A DNA stretch of 26,306 bases from JAIPIY01 sp964489785. Its GTDB lineage: Bacteria > Patescibacteriota > Minisyncoccia > Phycocordibacterales > UBA1006. Location of the stretch: positions 1 to 26,306 of the forward strand of contig CAZAZY010000009.1 in the NCBI GenBank assembly GCA_964489785.1, in the 5' to 3' direction. Shown piece after piece: positions 15,959 to 23,186 of the stretch. The notes beneath the pieces are model-generated. The model had not been told where the DNA came from, searched no databases, and worked only from the letters and a program-made list of their open reading frames with translations. Each line of letters starts with the position of its first letter. Position 1 is the first letter of the stretch. A program made the position numbers and the translations under genes.

Positions 15959-16453
15959 ATGATAAAAGAACATTATACTTTCAAAGACTTTTTACCGTTG
16001 ATTATTATTCTTACCAGCATTCTTGTTGTTTCTGTAGGTATCCCTCTACTGACAGGTGGAAATATTATGTTAGGTATGCGTATTTTCATGGGAGGTTTTT
16101 TTATGATCTTTGGAGTCCTGAAGATACTCAAGCTCAAAGACTTTGCTTCTGCATATCAAATGTATGATATCGTTGCAATGAAATCAAAAACCTATGCATA
16201 TATATATCCCTTTTTAGAAATTGCATTAGGAATTTCTTTTCTCTTGAACATCATACCTCTTGTTACCAACTGGATAACATTGATTGTTATGATAATAAGT
16301 ACTATTGGGGTGTATCTAAAATTACGCAAAAAAGAAACAATTATGTGTGCATGTTTAGGAACGGTATTCAAGGTTCCTATGACATGGGTCACATTGGCAG
16401 AAGATGTACTCATGGCCGGTATGGCAATCGTTATGATTTTTATGTTATCATAG
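15959..16453 (+). CDS. MauE/DoxX-like four-helix membrane protein
   Basis: A 164-residue integral membrane protein with four or five hydrophobic helices (about 11-33, 38-57, 80-100, 102-120, 143-163). A Cys-Ala-Cys motif (Cys130 and Cys132, in MCACLGTVF) is followed by VPMTWVTLAEDVLMAGMAI. This end matches the pattern of MauE/DoxX-like proteins, some of which act in disulfide or metal handling. It is followed 34 bases later by a DUF305 gene, a pairing that often goes with copper or metal stress, but no metal role is proved. The start at 15959 is set by the promoter. Confidence 0.72.
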   Translation: MIKEHYTFKDFLPLIIILTSILVVSVGIPLLTGGNIMLGMRIFMGGFFMIFGVLKILKLKDFASAYQMYDIVAMKSKTYAYIYPFLEIALGISFLLNIIPLVTNWITLIVMIISTIGVYLKLRKKETIMCACLGTVFKVPMTWVTLAEDVLMAGMAIVMIFMLS

Positions 16454-16473
16454 AAAAAGAATTATTATATAAT
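16445..16473 (+). promoter_or_regulatory. DUF305 gene promoter (TTATCA-N17-TATAAT)
   Basis: TTATCA at 16445-16450, 17-base spacer, TATAAT at 16468-16473, 14 bases before the ATG. The -35 overlaps the end of the MauE-like gene, so the second gene can be expressed alone. Confidence 0.55.
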
Positions 16474-16487
16474 CAATTAATGTATAT

Positions 16488-16835
16488 ATGAATCAAAAAA
16501 ATAGCATCATCGGAATAGCGGGAATAATTATAGGAATTGTATTGGGATTTTTCTTTTTCTCTGGATATAATAATGCAGACATGACTAAATCTCATGATAT
16601 GCATTCAACCATGACAGATATGACCGCGCGCATGCAAGGCAAAACAGGAGACGAATTAGACAAAATTTTTCTCGAAGACATGATTGTGCATCACCAAGGT
16701 GCCGTAGACATGGCAGTAGTATTACAAGAAAATACCGCACGACCAGAACTACAAAAAATGGCAGATGATATCATTCGTGTACAGACTGAAGAAATCACTA
16801 TGATGCAATCATGGTTAAACGCTTGGTTTCAGTAA
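16488..16835 (+). CDS. DUF305 protein, membrane-anchored
   Basis: A 115-residue protein with one N-terminal hydrophobic helix (about 7-25, GIAGIIIGIVLGFFFFSG), then a Met/His-rich linker (DMTKSHDMHSTMTDM) and a ferritin-like DUF305 helix pair. The family motif FLEDMIVHHQGAVDMA with His68 and His69 is intact, and a second helix carries IRVQTEEITMMQSWL. DUF305 proteins are exported or membrane-tethered and are often found with copper-handling genes; the Met and His richness here agrees. Only one DUF305 repeat is present. A terminator follows. Confidence 0.88.
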   Translation: MNQKNSIIGIAGIIIGIVLGFFFFSGYNNADMTKSHDMHSTMTDMTARMQGKTGDELDKIFLEDMIVHHQGAVDMAVVLQENTARPELQKMADDIIRVQTEEITMMQSWLNAWFQ

Positions 16836-16846
16836 AAAGAATTCTA

Positions 16847-16881
16847 AAAAATAAAAACCGCATCATAGCGGTTTTTATTTT
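16847..16881. terminator. Bidirectional terminator between the DUF305 and GNAT genes
   Basis: AAAAATAAAAACCGC and GCGGTTTTTATTTT pair around a six-base loop, giving a T-rich tail on both strands. It serves the plus-strand DUF305 gene and could also end the minus-strand GNAT gene. Confidence 0.85.
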
Positions 16882-16944
16882 TACCCTCAGCTAATTCCCT
16901 AATTTTTTGTTTTTTTCATAATTAGAATATGGTATAAATCTTTT

Positions 16945-17433
16945 TTACTCATTATTTTCTTGAATATTTACTCCTTTTGATTCAGAAAGCTCTTTGATAA
17001 TACGTTGAATTTTTTCTGAACCCTCATCTGAATATAAAGAAATTAACAGATTATGTTTTTTATTTTTTGCAAGATCAAAGATTGTTTCAAGTAATTTTCT
17101 TGCTAATCCTTTACCCTGATACAGAGGGTCTATATCAACAGATTTTAACCAAAAAAGATTTTCATCATAGGGATCTTGTTCTAATTCAGAAATACCCACA
17201 ATAGTATTTCCTATTTGAACCACGGGATACCATAATAAATTTTTATTATGAGAAACAGTTAATAAATTTTGAATCTCAAAATATTGAAATACTCCACCTT
17301 TTTCTTTATCTAGAAAACGATTATCTTGTGGCAGACTTTGTCCTTGATAGATAAATTGTTTCAATTCATCAGTAGATAATACCCTTGTTTGAAATTCAAG
17401 ATTTTCTTTTTGAATTTTTTTAGGATTTTCCAT
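16945..17433 (-). CDS. GNAT-family N-acetyltransferase
   Basis: A 162-residue acetyltransferase-like protein. The acetyl-CoA-binding motif A is LKSVDIDPLYQGKGLARKLL (about 102-121), with the Q/R-x-x-G-x-G/A pattern as QGKGLA, preceded by the beta strand VGISELEQDPY. The N-terminal 70 residues do not match a known substrate domain that I recognise. Substrate unknown. It stands alone between two terminators and has an extended -10 box 7 bases before its ATG. Confidence 0.82.
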   Translation of the reverse strand: MENPKKIQKENLEFQTRVLSTDELKQFIYQGQSLPQDNRFLDKEKGGVFQYFEIQNLLTVSHNKNLLWYPVVQIGNTIVGISELEQDPYDENLFWLKSVDIDPLYQGKGLARKLLETIFDLAKNKKHNLLISLYSDEGSEKIQRIIKELSESKGVNIQENNE

Positions 17434-17440
17434 ACAAAAC

Positions 17441-17449
17441 AGTATATCA
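17441..17449 (-). promoter_or_regulatory. GNAT gene promoter, extended -10 (TGATATACT)
   Basis: TG-A-TATACT on the minus strand, ending 7 bases before the ATG at 17433; the transcript would be leaderless. Confidence 0.6.
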
Positions 17450-17501
17450 TAACACCAAACAAGAAAAGAAAATCATTACCAATATATTTCATCAAAATAA
17501 A

Positions 17502-17529
17502 ACCCGTGGACAGTGAACTGTCCACGGGT
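17502..17529 (-). terminator. Strong hairpin terminator, minus strand
   Basis: A perfect 13-base inverted repeat (ACCCGTGGACAGT) with almost no loop is followed on the minus strand by TTTTATTTT. It ends the unknown gene at 17601-17918, after a further 71 untranslated bases, and shields the GNAT promoter. On the plus strand no T-run follows. Confidence 0.75.
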
Positions 17530-17600
17530 AAACCCCCTTTGGTGAAAACTTGCAACCCAACCGATAGTGAGGTTATAACTACCTCCGATGTTGTTACAAG

Positions 17601-17918
17601 CTAGAGGTTTAGCTTACATCCAAGAAAACACATCTCAGCATCGCTTTTCAGGGGATTAATCAAATCACCATAAAACAGTCCCCCTATTGAATTGATCCAA
17701 ATACTCATTCCTTCTTCAAGTACCTTTGGTATTGGTAACTTGAAAATCTTACCTTCAGATAACTGCTTTTGTAAATATTCAAAAGAATAAGAATTATTCC
17801 CGGTTCCCCAGTAATATTTACCATGTTTGCTGGTATTAAAAAGGAGCTTACGATAACCATGTGATGGTGGCTGATCTACAACTACATATACAATCGAATA
17901 ACCTGTTTGCGGCCTCAT
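17601..17918 (-). CDS. Hypothetical protein, 105 residues
   Basis: I do not recognise a family. The protein has no signal peptide or membrane helix. It begins MRPQTGYSIVYVVVDQPP, has an aromatic, Gly-rich middle (GKYYWGTGNNSYSFEYLQKQL) and ends with two cysteines (CFLGCKLNL). The composition looks like a small folded beta-rich protein. Its upstream region is shared with the divergent gene at 18045, and a strong terminator follows it, both of which support a real gene. An in-frame alternative start is not evident. Confidence 0.5.
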   Translation of the reverse strand: MRPQTGYSIVYVVVDQPPSHGYRKLLFNTSKHGKYYWGTGNNSYSFEYLQKQLSEGKIFKLPIPKVLEEGMSIWINSIGGLFYGDLINPLKSDAEMCFLGCKLNL

Positions 17919-17942
17919 GATCTGTTGATTTTAGTGAGCTTT

Positions 17943-17974
17943 ATACAAAGTATACATTAAAAGATACTTTTGTA
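17943..17974. promoter_or_regulatory. Operator-like inverted repeat in a divergent intergenic region
   Basis: TATACAAAGTA (17943-17953) pairs with TACTTTTGTATA (about 17965-17976) apart from one extra base, and ACAAAGTAT occurs again directly at 17984-17992 next to the -35 of the plus-strand gene. The arrangement between two divergent genes looks like a regulator site. Confidence 0.45.
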
Positions 17975-17991
17975 TATAACAACACAAAGTA

Positions 17992-18020
17992 TGGACAAAT
18001 TATTAAAAATAATGTATAAT
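17992..18020 (+). promoter_or_regulatory. Promoter TGGACA-N17-TATAAT
   Basis: The best sigma70-type promoter in the window: TGGACA at 17992-17997, exactly 17 bases, TATAAT at 18015-18020. Start near 18027 gives an 18-base leader without a clear Shine-Dalgarno. Confidence 0.75.
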
Positions 18021-18044
18021 AATAAAGAATCAAAGAACTTTTGA

Positions 18045-18488
18045 ATGAAAAAGAAACAACAGACATTGCTAACCCGAATGCGTGGATGTGCGCAACTTAT
18101 TCTTGCCACCATCCGTGTAGGGGAAGATTCAATAATTTCCCCTGATGAGTATTTTTCAGCACAAAATGCGATTGATGCATTATTTGTTCTCTGGAATCAT
18201 CATGATCAATCATTTTCAGATTCTCTCAGAGAGGAGGTGCACCTGAAATTAACACGCACATTCGAGAAAAGACCAAAAAGAAAAGACGTCTTTGATTTAA
18301 AAAAGATAGAAAAACTTTTTGATCTTATTCTCAAAGAAACCGAAAGCCCGCGAAAAAATCGCGGGCTTGTTTTTTTGTACAACGTTACTTATTCCTCATC
18401 ATTCAAGAATTCTCCCGATTGGTGCCCCCATAATCTGGCATACAAACCGTCTTTGTCTTGCAATAAATCTGTATGTGTTCCATCCTGA
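18045..18488 (+). CDS. Hypothetical protein; ORF runs through an apparent terminator
   Basis: I do not recognise a family. Residues 1 to about 98 look like a genuine soluble helical protein (MRGCAQLILATIRVGEDS, then SAQNAIDALFVLWNHHDQ, then a Lys/Arg-rich helix DLKKIEKLFDLILKE). The frame has no stop before a strong rho-independent terminator at 18345-18376 and continues 37 codons past its T-run into sequence antisense to the ABC exporter, with a poor-quality tail. The real protein probably ends earlier: a one-base change in the A-rich run near 18297-18304 would meet a TGA near 18319. So the end given is that of the open frame, not a trusted C-terminus. Confidence 0.5.
   Translation: MKKKQQTLLTRMRGCAQLILATIRVGEDSIISPDEYFSAQNAIDALFVLWNHHDQSFSDSLREEVHLKLTRTFEKRPKRKDVFDLKKIEKLFDLILKETESPRKNRGLVFLYNVTYSSSFKNSPDWCPHNLAYKPSLSCNKSVCVPS
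18345..18376 (+). terminator. Rho-independent terminator inside the 18045 ORF
   Basis: AGCCCGCGA pairs with TCGCGGGCT around a five-base loop and is followed by TGTTTTTTTG on the plus strand. The GC stem and U-run are textbook; there is no U-run on the other strand. Confidence 0.85.
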
Positions 18489-20194
18489 ACAATATGTCCC
18501 CCATCCAAAACAATGATACGATCCAAATGTTTAATAGTTGATAACCGGTGTGCAATAACCAATGCAGTTTTATTTTTCATTAATTCTACCAAACCTTCTT
18601 GAATATATTTCTCTGATTCTGAATCCAATGCACTGGTTGCTTCGTCTAATACCAATATCGGAGCATTTTTTAATAACGCACGTGCAATAACTACACGCTG
18701 TCGTTGACCGCCCGATAATTTGATTCCTCGCTCACCCACCAGCGTATCGTACCCATACTCCAATTCAGAAATAAATTCATGAGCATGTGCTAATTTTGCT
18801 ACATGTATTACCTCTTCTAGGGTTGCATCTTCTTTACCATAGGCAATATTATCAAATAAAGACCGATGAAATAATAATGGTTCCTGGGAAACATAACCAA
18901 TGGCGCCTCGCAATGATGACTGGGTTACCGATGCAATATTTTGATTATCAATGGAAATACTACCCGATTGCAATTCAAGAAATCGGAGTAATAATTTGGT
19001 GATGGTTGTTTTACCACCACCCGATGGACCAACAAGACCCACCTTTTGATTAGGTTGTATCTCCAGATTAAAATCTTTCAAAAAGCTAGTTTTTTGATTT
19101 TCATCATACGAGAATTCTATATGATCAAAAGAGATAGATGCATTTTTTACTTGTAATTCAGTTGCACTTGGAATATCTTGGACCGATGGTTCAACAACAA
19201 AAAGCTGGGTAAATTCAGTAGCTTCCCCCATAGCAGATTCAATATTACGATAAATTTTATTAATATCCCAAAAAATACGATTCACCTGAGAATAATATGT
19301 AAACACTACAATGATTGTTCCAGCCTGAAGTCCTAATTTTTGGGTGAAAAATACAGCCAAAAATAGACCTACTGCATTCGTTAGAATTGATAATGGTGCA
19401 ATCGCTACATCCAAACGCCGATTATGATAATCAGCTGCATTTTTTATTTTTTCTGTCAGATCATCAACCAGCAATCCATACGTTTTTGCCTCTGATTTTT
19501 CCTTTGCAAAAGATTTTATAGTTAGCATATTAGTCACAATGTCAGATAGATTACCTGACAATAAACTGGATGCATTATGACGCAACATTACCAGATGGGA
19601 TCTTTTTCTGATAATAGGAACCGAGACAAGGATGGTCACACTAATACCAATTAAAAGAGCCAACGGAATAACCGGAGAATACCTCCACAAAATTACAAAA
19701 GCAAAAATCAAAGGAAACATATTCCCTACTACCCAAAATACCAATGTCTCGGTTAACGATTCAAAACTACGTGAATAGGCTCCGGCTTTTTTTGTTAACG
19801 ATCCTGCAAAATTATGCGCGTAGAAATTATAATCTTGTTGTGCCAATAATGTATACGCTCTTCGGGATAATGCGTTGATTCCTAATGTATTCAATCGAAT
19901 AACCGCATGAATACCAATACGCCAAAATACTTCACCTAATAACCAGACTCCAGCAAATAATCCAATATAGGAAAATGTAGAACGCATATCTAAAAATCCA
20001 TTTATAACAAACATATCAACCAATTTTGCCACAATTAAAGGTGGGATAAAAAATACCAAAATAGAACCCATTGCGGGCATCAAAAAAGCAAGAAATGCAT
20101 GTCTAGGATTTTTTACATATTCACCCCAAAAATCCACCAAAACTTGGCGAGTTGCTTGTTTTATTTCTTTTTGTGTATGTATTTCTGGTTTCAT
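18389..20194 (-). CDS. ABC exporter, fused transmembrane and ATPase domains
   Basis: A half-transporter of the MsbA/MDR type that dimerises to export lipids, peptides or drugs. From the ATG at 20194 it has 601 residues; an upstream ATG at 20224 adds ten. Six transmembrane helices fill about 30-310. The ATPase domain has Walker A GPSGGGKT (389-396), Q-loop YVSQEPLLF, signature LSGGQRQR (493-500), Walker B ILVLDEATSALDSE (513-526) and H-loop IAHRLSTI. The substrate cannot be told. It is a single gene, convergent with the unknown 18045 gene, whose open frame overlaps its 3' end by 100 bases. Confidence 0.95.
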   Translation of the reverse strand: MKPEIHTQKEIKQATRQVLVDFWGEYVKNPRHAFLAFLMPAMGSILVFFIPPLIVAKLVDMFVINGFLDMRSTFSYIGLFAGVWLLGEVFWRIGIHAVIRLNTLGINALSRRAYTLLAQQDYNFYAHNFAGSLTKKAGAYSRSFESLTETLVFWVVGNMFPLIFAFVILWRYSPVIPLALLIGISVTILVSVPIIRKRSHLVMLRHNASSLLSGNLSDIVTNMLTIKSFAKEKSEAKTYGLLVDDLTEKIKNAADYHNRRLDVAIAPLSILTNAVGLFLAVFFTQKLGLQAGTIIVVFTYYSQVNRIFWDINKIYRNIESAMGEATEFTQLFVVEPSVQDIPSATELQVKNASISFDHIEFSYDENQKTSFLKDFNLEIQPNQKVGLVGPSGGGKTTITKLLLRFLELQSGSISIDNQNIASVTQSSLRGAIGYVSQEPLLFHRSLFDNIAYGKEDATLEEVIHVAKLAHAHEFISELEYGYDTLVGERGIKLSGGQRQRVVIARALLKNAPILVLDEATSALDSESEKYIQEGLVELMKNKTALVIAHRLSTIKHLDRIIVLDGGHIVQDGTHTDLLQDKDGLYARLWGHQSGEFLNDEE

Positions 20195-20235
20195 AAATAA
20201 AATATAATTTTCATAGCATATCACGCAGAGAAAAA

Positions 20236-20267
20236 GAAAAACTCGTCACATACATGACGAGTTTTTC
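20236..20267 (-). terminator. Terminator of the RGG/zinc-ribbon gene
   Basis: AAAAACTCGTCA and TGACGAGTTTTT flank a six-base loop. The minus-strand tail is T-rich. It lies 17 bases past the stop of the gene at 20285 and before the ABC exporter. Confidence 0.85.
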
Positions 20268-20284
20268 TTATAACACCGTATGTA

Positions 20285-20971
20285 TTATTTTTTCTTTGGA
20301 GCTGCTTTTTTAGCTGCAACTTTTTTCGTTGCTGCTTTTTTTGCAACTACAGCTTTTTTAGTTGGAGCTTTTTTTACCACTTCTTTTTTAGAAGCTACCG
20401 CAGAAGAAACTACTTCTTTGATACTTGGACGTTCTACTTTTTTCACATCCATAGGTTTTTGTTCTTTTTTCTTTTGAACCAAGATTGCTTCTTTGTCAGA
20501 AAAAGAAACTTCGTTTTTCACGCCAGTCAATTTTTCCATAGCAAATACCAATCGGTCAATTTTTGCATTCATATCTACCATTTGTCGTTTTATTTCATCA
20601 TCCATTGATGGTCGTGGTTTTTCAGAACGGAATGATTTTTCACCTCCGAAGTCTTTTTTAAATCCTCCGAAATCTGAATCTCGTCTTCCTCCTCGATCAT
20701 CTTCGTCTCGTTTTCCTTTGAAACAATCATCACAAAATACTGGTTTCCCATGTGTTGGTTTGAAAGGTACTTCGCAGCTTTTGTGACATTCATCACAGTT
20801 TACACGGTGCAAAGAAACACTGCGGTCATCACGACCACCAAAGCTAGGACGACCACCTCGGTCTCCTCCGCCAAAACGTGAACCGCCACGATCACCTCCA
20901 CGTCCTCCACCAAAACCTCCTCGTCGATCACCTCCTCTGTCTCCACCTCTACCACCTTGAAAATTTCCCAT
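20285..20971 (-). CDS. RGG-box, CxxC-x17-CxxC zinc-ribbon and lysine-tail protein
   Basis: A 228-residue three-part protein. Residues 1-50 are an RGG/RGGD box (Gly, Arg and Asp only, with a few aromatic residues). Residues 51-90 form a small zinc ribbon with Cys59/Cys62 and Cys80/Cys83, 17 residues between the pairs. After a charged linker and a predicted helix (DDEIKRQMVDMNAKIDRLVFAMEKL, about 125-150), the last 45 residues are an AAKK/TKK tail like that of histone H1-like proteins. All three parts point to RNA or DNA binding; the exact target is unknown. CxxC-x17-CxxC proteins are common in CPR bacteria. It is a monocistronic gene with a good promoter, leader of about 69 bases and terminator, which suggests strong expression. 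Confidence 0.8.
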   Translation of the reverse strand: MGNFQGGRGGDRGGDRRGGFGGGRGGDRGGSRFGGGDRGGRPSFGGRDDRSVSLHRVNCDECHKSCEVPFKPTHGKPVFCDDCFKGKRDEDDRGGRRDSDFGGFKKDFGGEKSFRSEKPRPSMDDEIKRQMVDMNAKIDRLVFAMEKLTGVKNEVSFSDKEAILVQKKKEQKPMDVKKVERPSIKEVVSSAVASKKEVVKKAPTKKAVVAKKAATKKVAAKKAAPKKK

Positions 20972-21046
20972 ACTATTTGTCTATATATTTATTACTATTA
21001 TTTTTACCTACCTGCGGGCAGATAACTTCTTATATTGATACACTGC

Positions 21047-21075
21047 ATTATACATTAATTTCAATATAAAAGCAA
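21047..21075 (-). promoter_or_regulatory. Promoter of the RGG/zinc-ribbon gene (TTGCTT-N17-TATAAT)
   Basis: On the minus strand TTGCTT (21075-21070), a 17-base spacer and TATAAT (21052-21047). The leader of about 69 bases includes a small CTGCCCGCAG hairpin. Confidence 0.65.
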
Positions 21076-21102
21076 GCTCTTGCCCTGTGTATATTAGATA
21101 TC

Positions 21103-21837
21103 TTATTTTTTCAATCTTTGTGCGTGTTTGATAATCCCTAGTGTATATGGAGTATTGGTTTTTTGCCACCGCCTGATAAGTTTTTCTGTAGCCTTTGGAT
21201 TTACCTTCATATAATCACGAACATGATTGGCTACGGATTTTTGTACGAATTTAATAGGATCTTCTTTTAGTATCTCTAAAATTTCAAACACAGGTTCTGG
21301 GTTTTCTATAAATATATCCAGTTTGCTGGCCCATGGTAATTTAGGTCGCAGACCCTCGCTGGCTAATCTACGAAGATGAAAGTTTTTTGACTTTGCCCAC
21401 TTTTTTATAATTACCAATGAACGTTTTGGATATTTTCTGATAAAGGGACGGACCGCATATTCCCCGGTATTGCGTTTTGTGATTTCTTCTAATGCATTCA
21501 TAGAGATAGTAAAATCATTAATCCCGTATTTCTCTACAAATTTTCCTATGGGTAATATCCAATAATATTCTTTGAACATCCCTGTTTCATTAGGATTTTC
21601 TTCCCCTAAAATATTTATTAAAATCTGCAAAGCTTTTGGATATTCTTTTGGTAAATATTTTTGAAGAGCATCAGCCAATATATTGACGCGTTCGGTATAC
21701 ATTTTCCCTGGGACCTGTTTTTTGACAGAAGAAACAAAATCCGTATATGCAAAATCAGGATACACAGTCAGTATTTTTTTACCCAAAATCTGTGCCAAAT
21801 TTGAACCAAAATTTCCAGAGATACCTGTTTCTGCCAT
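21103..21837 (-). CDS. AlkD-like DNA alkylation repair protein (HEAT-like)
   Basis: A 244-residue all-helical protein of the AlkD/AlkC DNA glycosylase superfamily, which removes alkylated bases by backbone contacts. The chosen ATG at 21837 is 4 bases after the stop of the gene before it; an ATG at 21882 would overlap that gene by 41 bases. Typical segments: TDFVSSVKKQVPGKMYTER, the central WAKSKNFHLRRLASEGLRPKLPW (HEAT repeat motif RRLASEG.RPKLPW), and DPIKFVQKSVANHVRDYMKVNP near the end. These last two are characteristic of the family. It belongs to a three-gene run with the YdeI-like and VOC genes. Confidence 0.87.
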   Translation of the reverse strand: MAETGISGNFGSNLAQILGKKILTVYPDFAYTDFVSSVKKQVPGKMYTERVNILADALQKYLPKEYPKALQILINILGEENPNETGMFKEYYWILPIGKFVEKYGINDFTISMNALEEITKRNTGEYAVRPFIRKYPKRSLVIIKKWAKSKNFHLRRLASEGLRPKLPWASKLDIFIENPEPVFEILEILKEDPIKFVQKSVANHVRDYMKVNPKATEKLIRRWQKTNTPYTLGIIKHAQRLKK

Positions 21838-21841
21838 ATGA

Positions 21842-22132
21842 TTATTTTTTATTACCAGTTTTTGTAAACCATTTTTCTGCATTTGGTCGTCGATGTGGAC
21901 AACCAGGCCAACAACATGGGCGCCGTTTTCCTTTTTGTAAATCCTCCTGTAGACGTTGTATATGATCTTCTCGGGTTTCTTTTTTCTTTACAATTGTGAT
22001 ATAGCAAATCCATTCATTTTGTGCCAATGGGGTCAACCCATTCCAAATAGCCAGGACCTTTGGATTCTGTGCCAAAATCTCTTTGAGGTCTTTTGGGATT
22101 GTATGCATGATATTTTTGGTAGCTGATGTCAT
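21842..22132 (-). CDS. YdeI/OmpD-associated-like small protein
   Basis: A protein of 96 residues from the ATG at 22132 (ATGs at 22147 and 22108 are also in frame). The pattern LAIWNGLTPLAQNEWICYI, then KKKETREDHIQRLQEDLQKGKRRPCCWPGCPHR, is the C-terminal region of YdeI/OmpD-associated proteins, where a WI motif and the ETR...RI..L..GKR stretch are conserved. The CCWPGCPHR end is a cluster of three cysteines and a histidine that could bind a metal. Function is not established. It sits 4 bases before the AlkD-like gene and closely after the VOC gene. Confidence 0.78.
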   Translation of the reverse strand: MTSATKNIMHTIPKDLKEILAQNPKVLAIWNGLTPLAQNEWICYITIVKKKETREDHIQRLQEDLQKGKRRPCCWPGCPHRRPNAEKWFTKTGNKK

Positions 22133-22158
22133 ATAGAGAAAGCACAATAGAGTTTATT

Positions 22159-22524
22159 TTATATCTCTTGTTCAATAATAAATTCATTACCATCAGGATC
22201 TGCAATAATAACCTCTTTCCAACCCCACGGTTTTGTTTCTATTTCTTTTATTATTTTTGCACCGTGTAACAGTGCTTGTTGCAGAAATTCATCGAGATTA
22301 TCTGATTCAAATGATATATTCTTTCTGGTACCAATATTTATTTTTGCCCAATCTGCACTACGCACAGGAGCATCCTCTTCGATATTAAATTCAATACCAT
22401 CCAGAGTGGCCGATGCAAAAGGGGGACGAAATTCATCGAATTTCATACCAAAAACATTCTCATAAAAAATACGAGCTTGGTTCAAATTAGAAACACCAAT
22501 TAAAATAGAGGATACTTTTAACAT
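22159..22524 (-). CDS. VOC-family (glyoxalase/bleomycin-resistance-like) protein
   Basis: A 121-residue protein with the two beta-alpha-beta-beta-beta modules of the VOC fold: first SSILIGVSNLNQARIFYENVFGMKF, then NISFESDNLDEFLQQALLHGAKIIKE and the closing strand VIIADPDGNEFIIEQ. The final DPDGNEF.I.E motif includes the usual metal-ligand Glu. It may bind or detoxify a small molecule; the substrate is unknown. It heads the run VOC, YdeI-like, AlkD-like (gaps of about 12-26 and 4 bases), which as a set looks like a stress or damage response, by inference. Confidence 0.87.
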   Translation of the reverse strand: MLKVSSILIGVSNLNQARIFYENVFGMKFDEFRPPFASATLDGIEFNIEEDAPVRSADWAKINIGTRKNISFESDNLDEFLQQALLHGAKIIKEIETKPWGWKEVIIADPDGNEFIIEQEI

Positions 22525-22643
22525 ATCAATATACTAACATTTTCGGATGATCAAGTCATCATAAGGTTCTATACTTAACAAGCCCCCCTTTTTTTTATTA
22601 GATACCGGTCTGGAATCGTGAATGAGGAAAGTGAGCTAATGAT

Positions 22644-23156
22644 TTAACTACTTTTAGATTTTGTTTTTTTAACCTCTCGAGCAGAAATTTTTCTCTTGTT
22701 TTTTACAATCTGTTTCTGAATCATAAAAAGGTTATACTCCGCTAGTTTTTTAATCAAAGAGTAGTATGTTAACCTCTTTTGTTTTGCTTTATCATTCAAT
22801 GATTCAATTGGATTATTGAGCAACCTATGTGTAATTATCTTTCGGAATGAATTGAACTCATTTAGTTTTGATATCAACTGCTTATCATCACAATACTGAG
22901 CAAAAATTTTTATTAAAACCCCTAAAGGTTGTTCTAATAATTTCTTCTCTGTTATACCCTCAAATCTCAATTTACTTTTGCTAACCAAATGTTTAATCCA
23001 TTTTTCTTGGTTCTCAATTGTCGATTGGAGCATAAATTCAATAGTTGCTGAATAGAGATAAAATGCCTCAAGATCAAAACCTCTATCTTCTAACTCCTCA
23101 ATACGAGGACCGATAGATTTCTCCCAATTCTTATGTTTGTTATCAGAATCGATCAT
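22644..23156 (-). CDS. HEPN-like hypothetical protein
   Basis: A 170-residue, almost all-helical protein of unknown function. The pattern LNEFNSFRKIITHRLL (98-113) contains Arg105-x4-His110, which fits the R-x4-6-H motif of HEPN domains, in the usual place in the penultimate helix after a FYLYSATIEFMLQ first helix. HEPN proteins are often RNases in toxin-antitoxin or defence systems, or scaffolds. No nucleotidyltransferase or other antitoxin partner is seen beside it. The C-terminus (VKNKRKISAREVKKTKSKSS) is strongly basic. The assignment is a motif-level guess. Confidence 0.5.
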   Translation of the reverse strand: MIDSDNKHKNWEKSIGPRIEELEDRGFDLEAFYLYSATIEFMLQSTIENQEKWIKHLVSKSKLRFEGITEKKLLEQPLGVLIKIFAQYCDDKQLISKLNEFNSFRKIITHRLLNNPIESLNDKAKQKRLTYYSLIKKLAEYNLFMIQKQIVKNKRKISAREVKKTKSKSS

Positions 23157-23186
23157 AAATTAAGTTTTCGAGCCTATCTCGAGAAT

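Noticed and set aside
20280..20477. A hydrophobic plus-strand ORF (FFGAAFLAATFFVAAFF...)
   Set aside because: Antisense of the AAKK tail of the zinc-ribbon protein; lysine codons read backwards give Phe, so it only looks like a membrane protein.
22580..22600. CCCCCC followed by a T-run as a terminator
   Set aside because: No pairing partner for the C-run is close by, so no hairpin can be supported.
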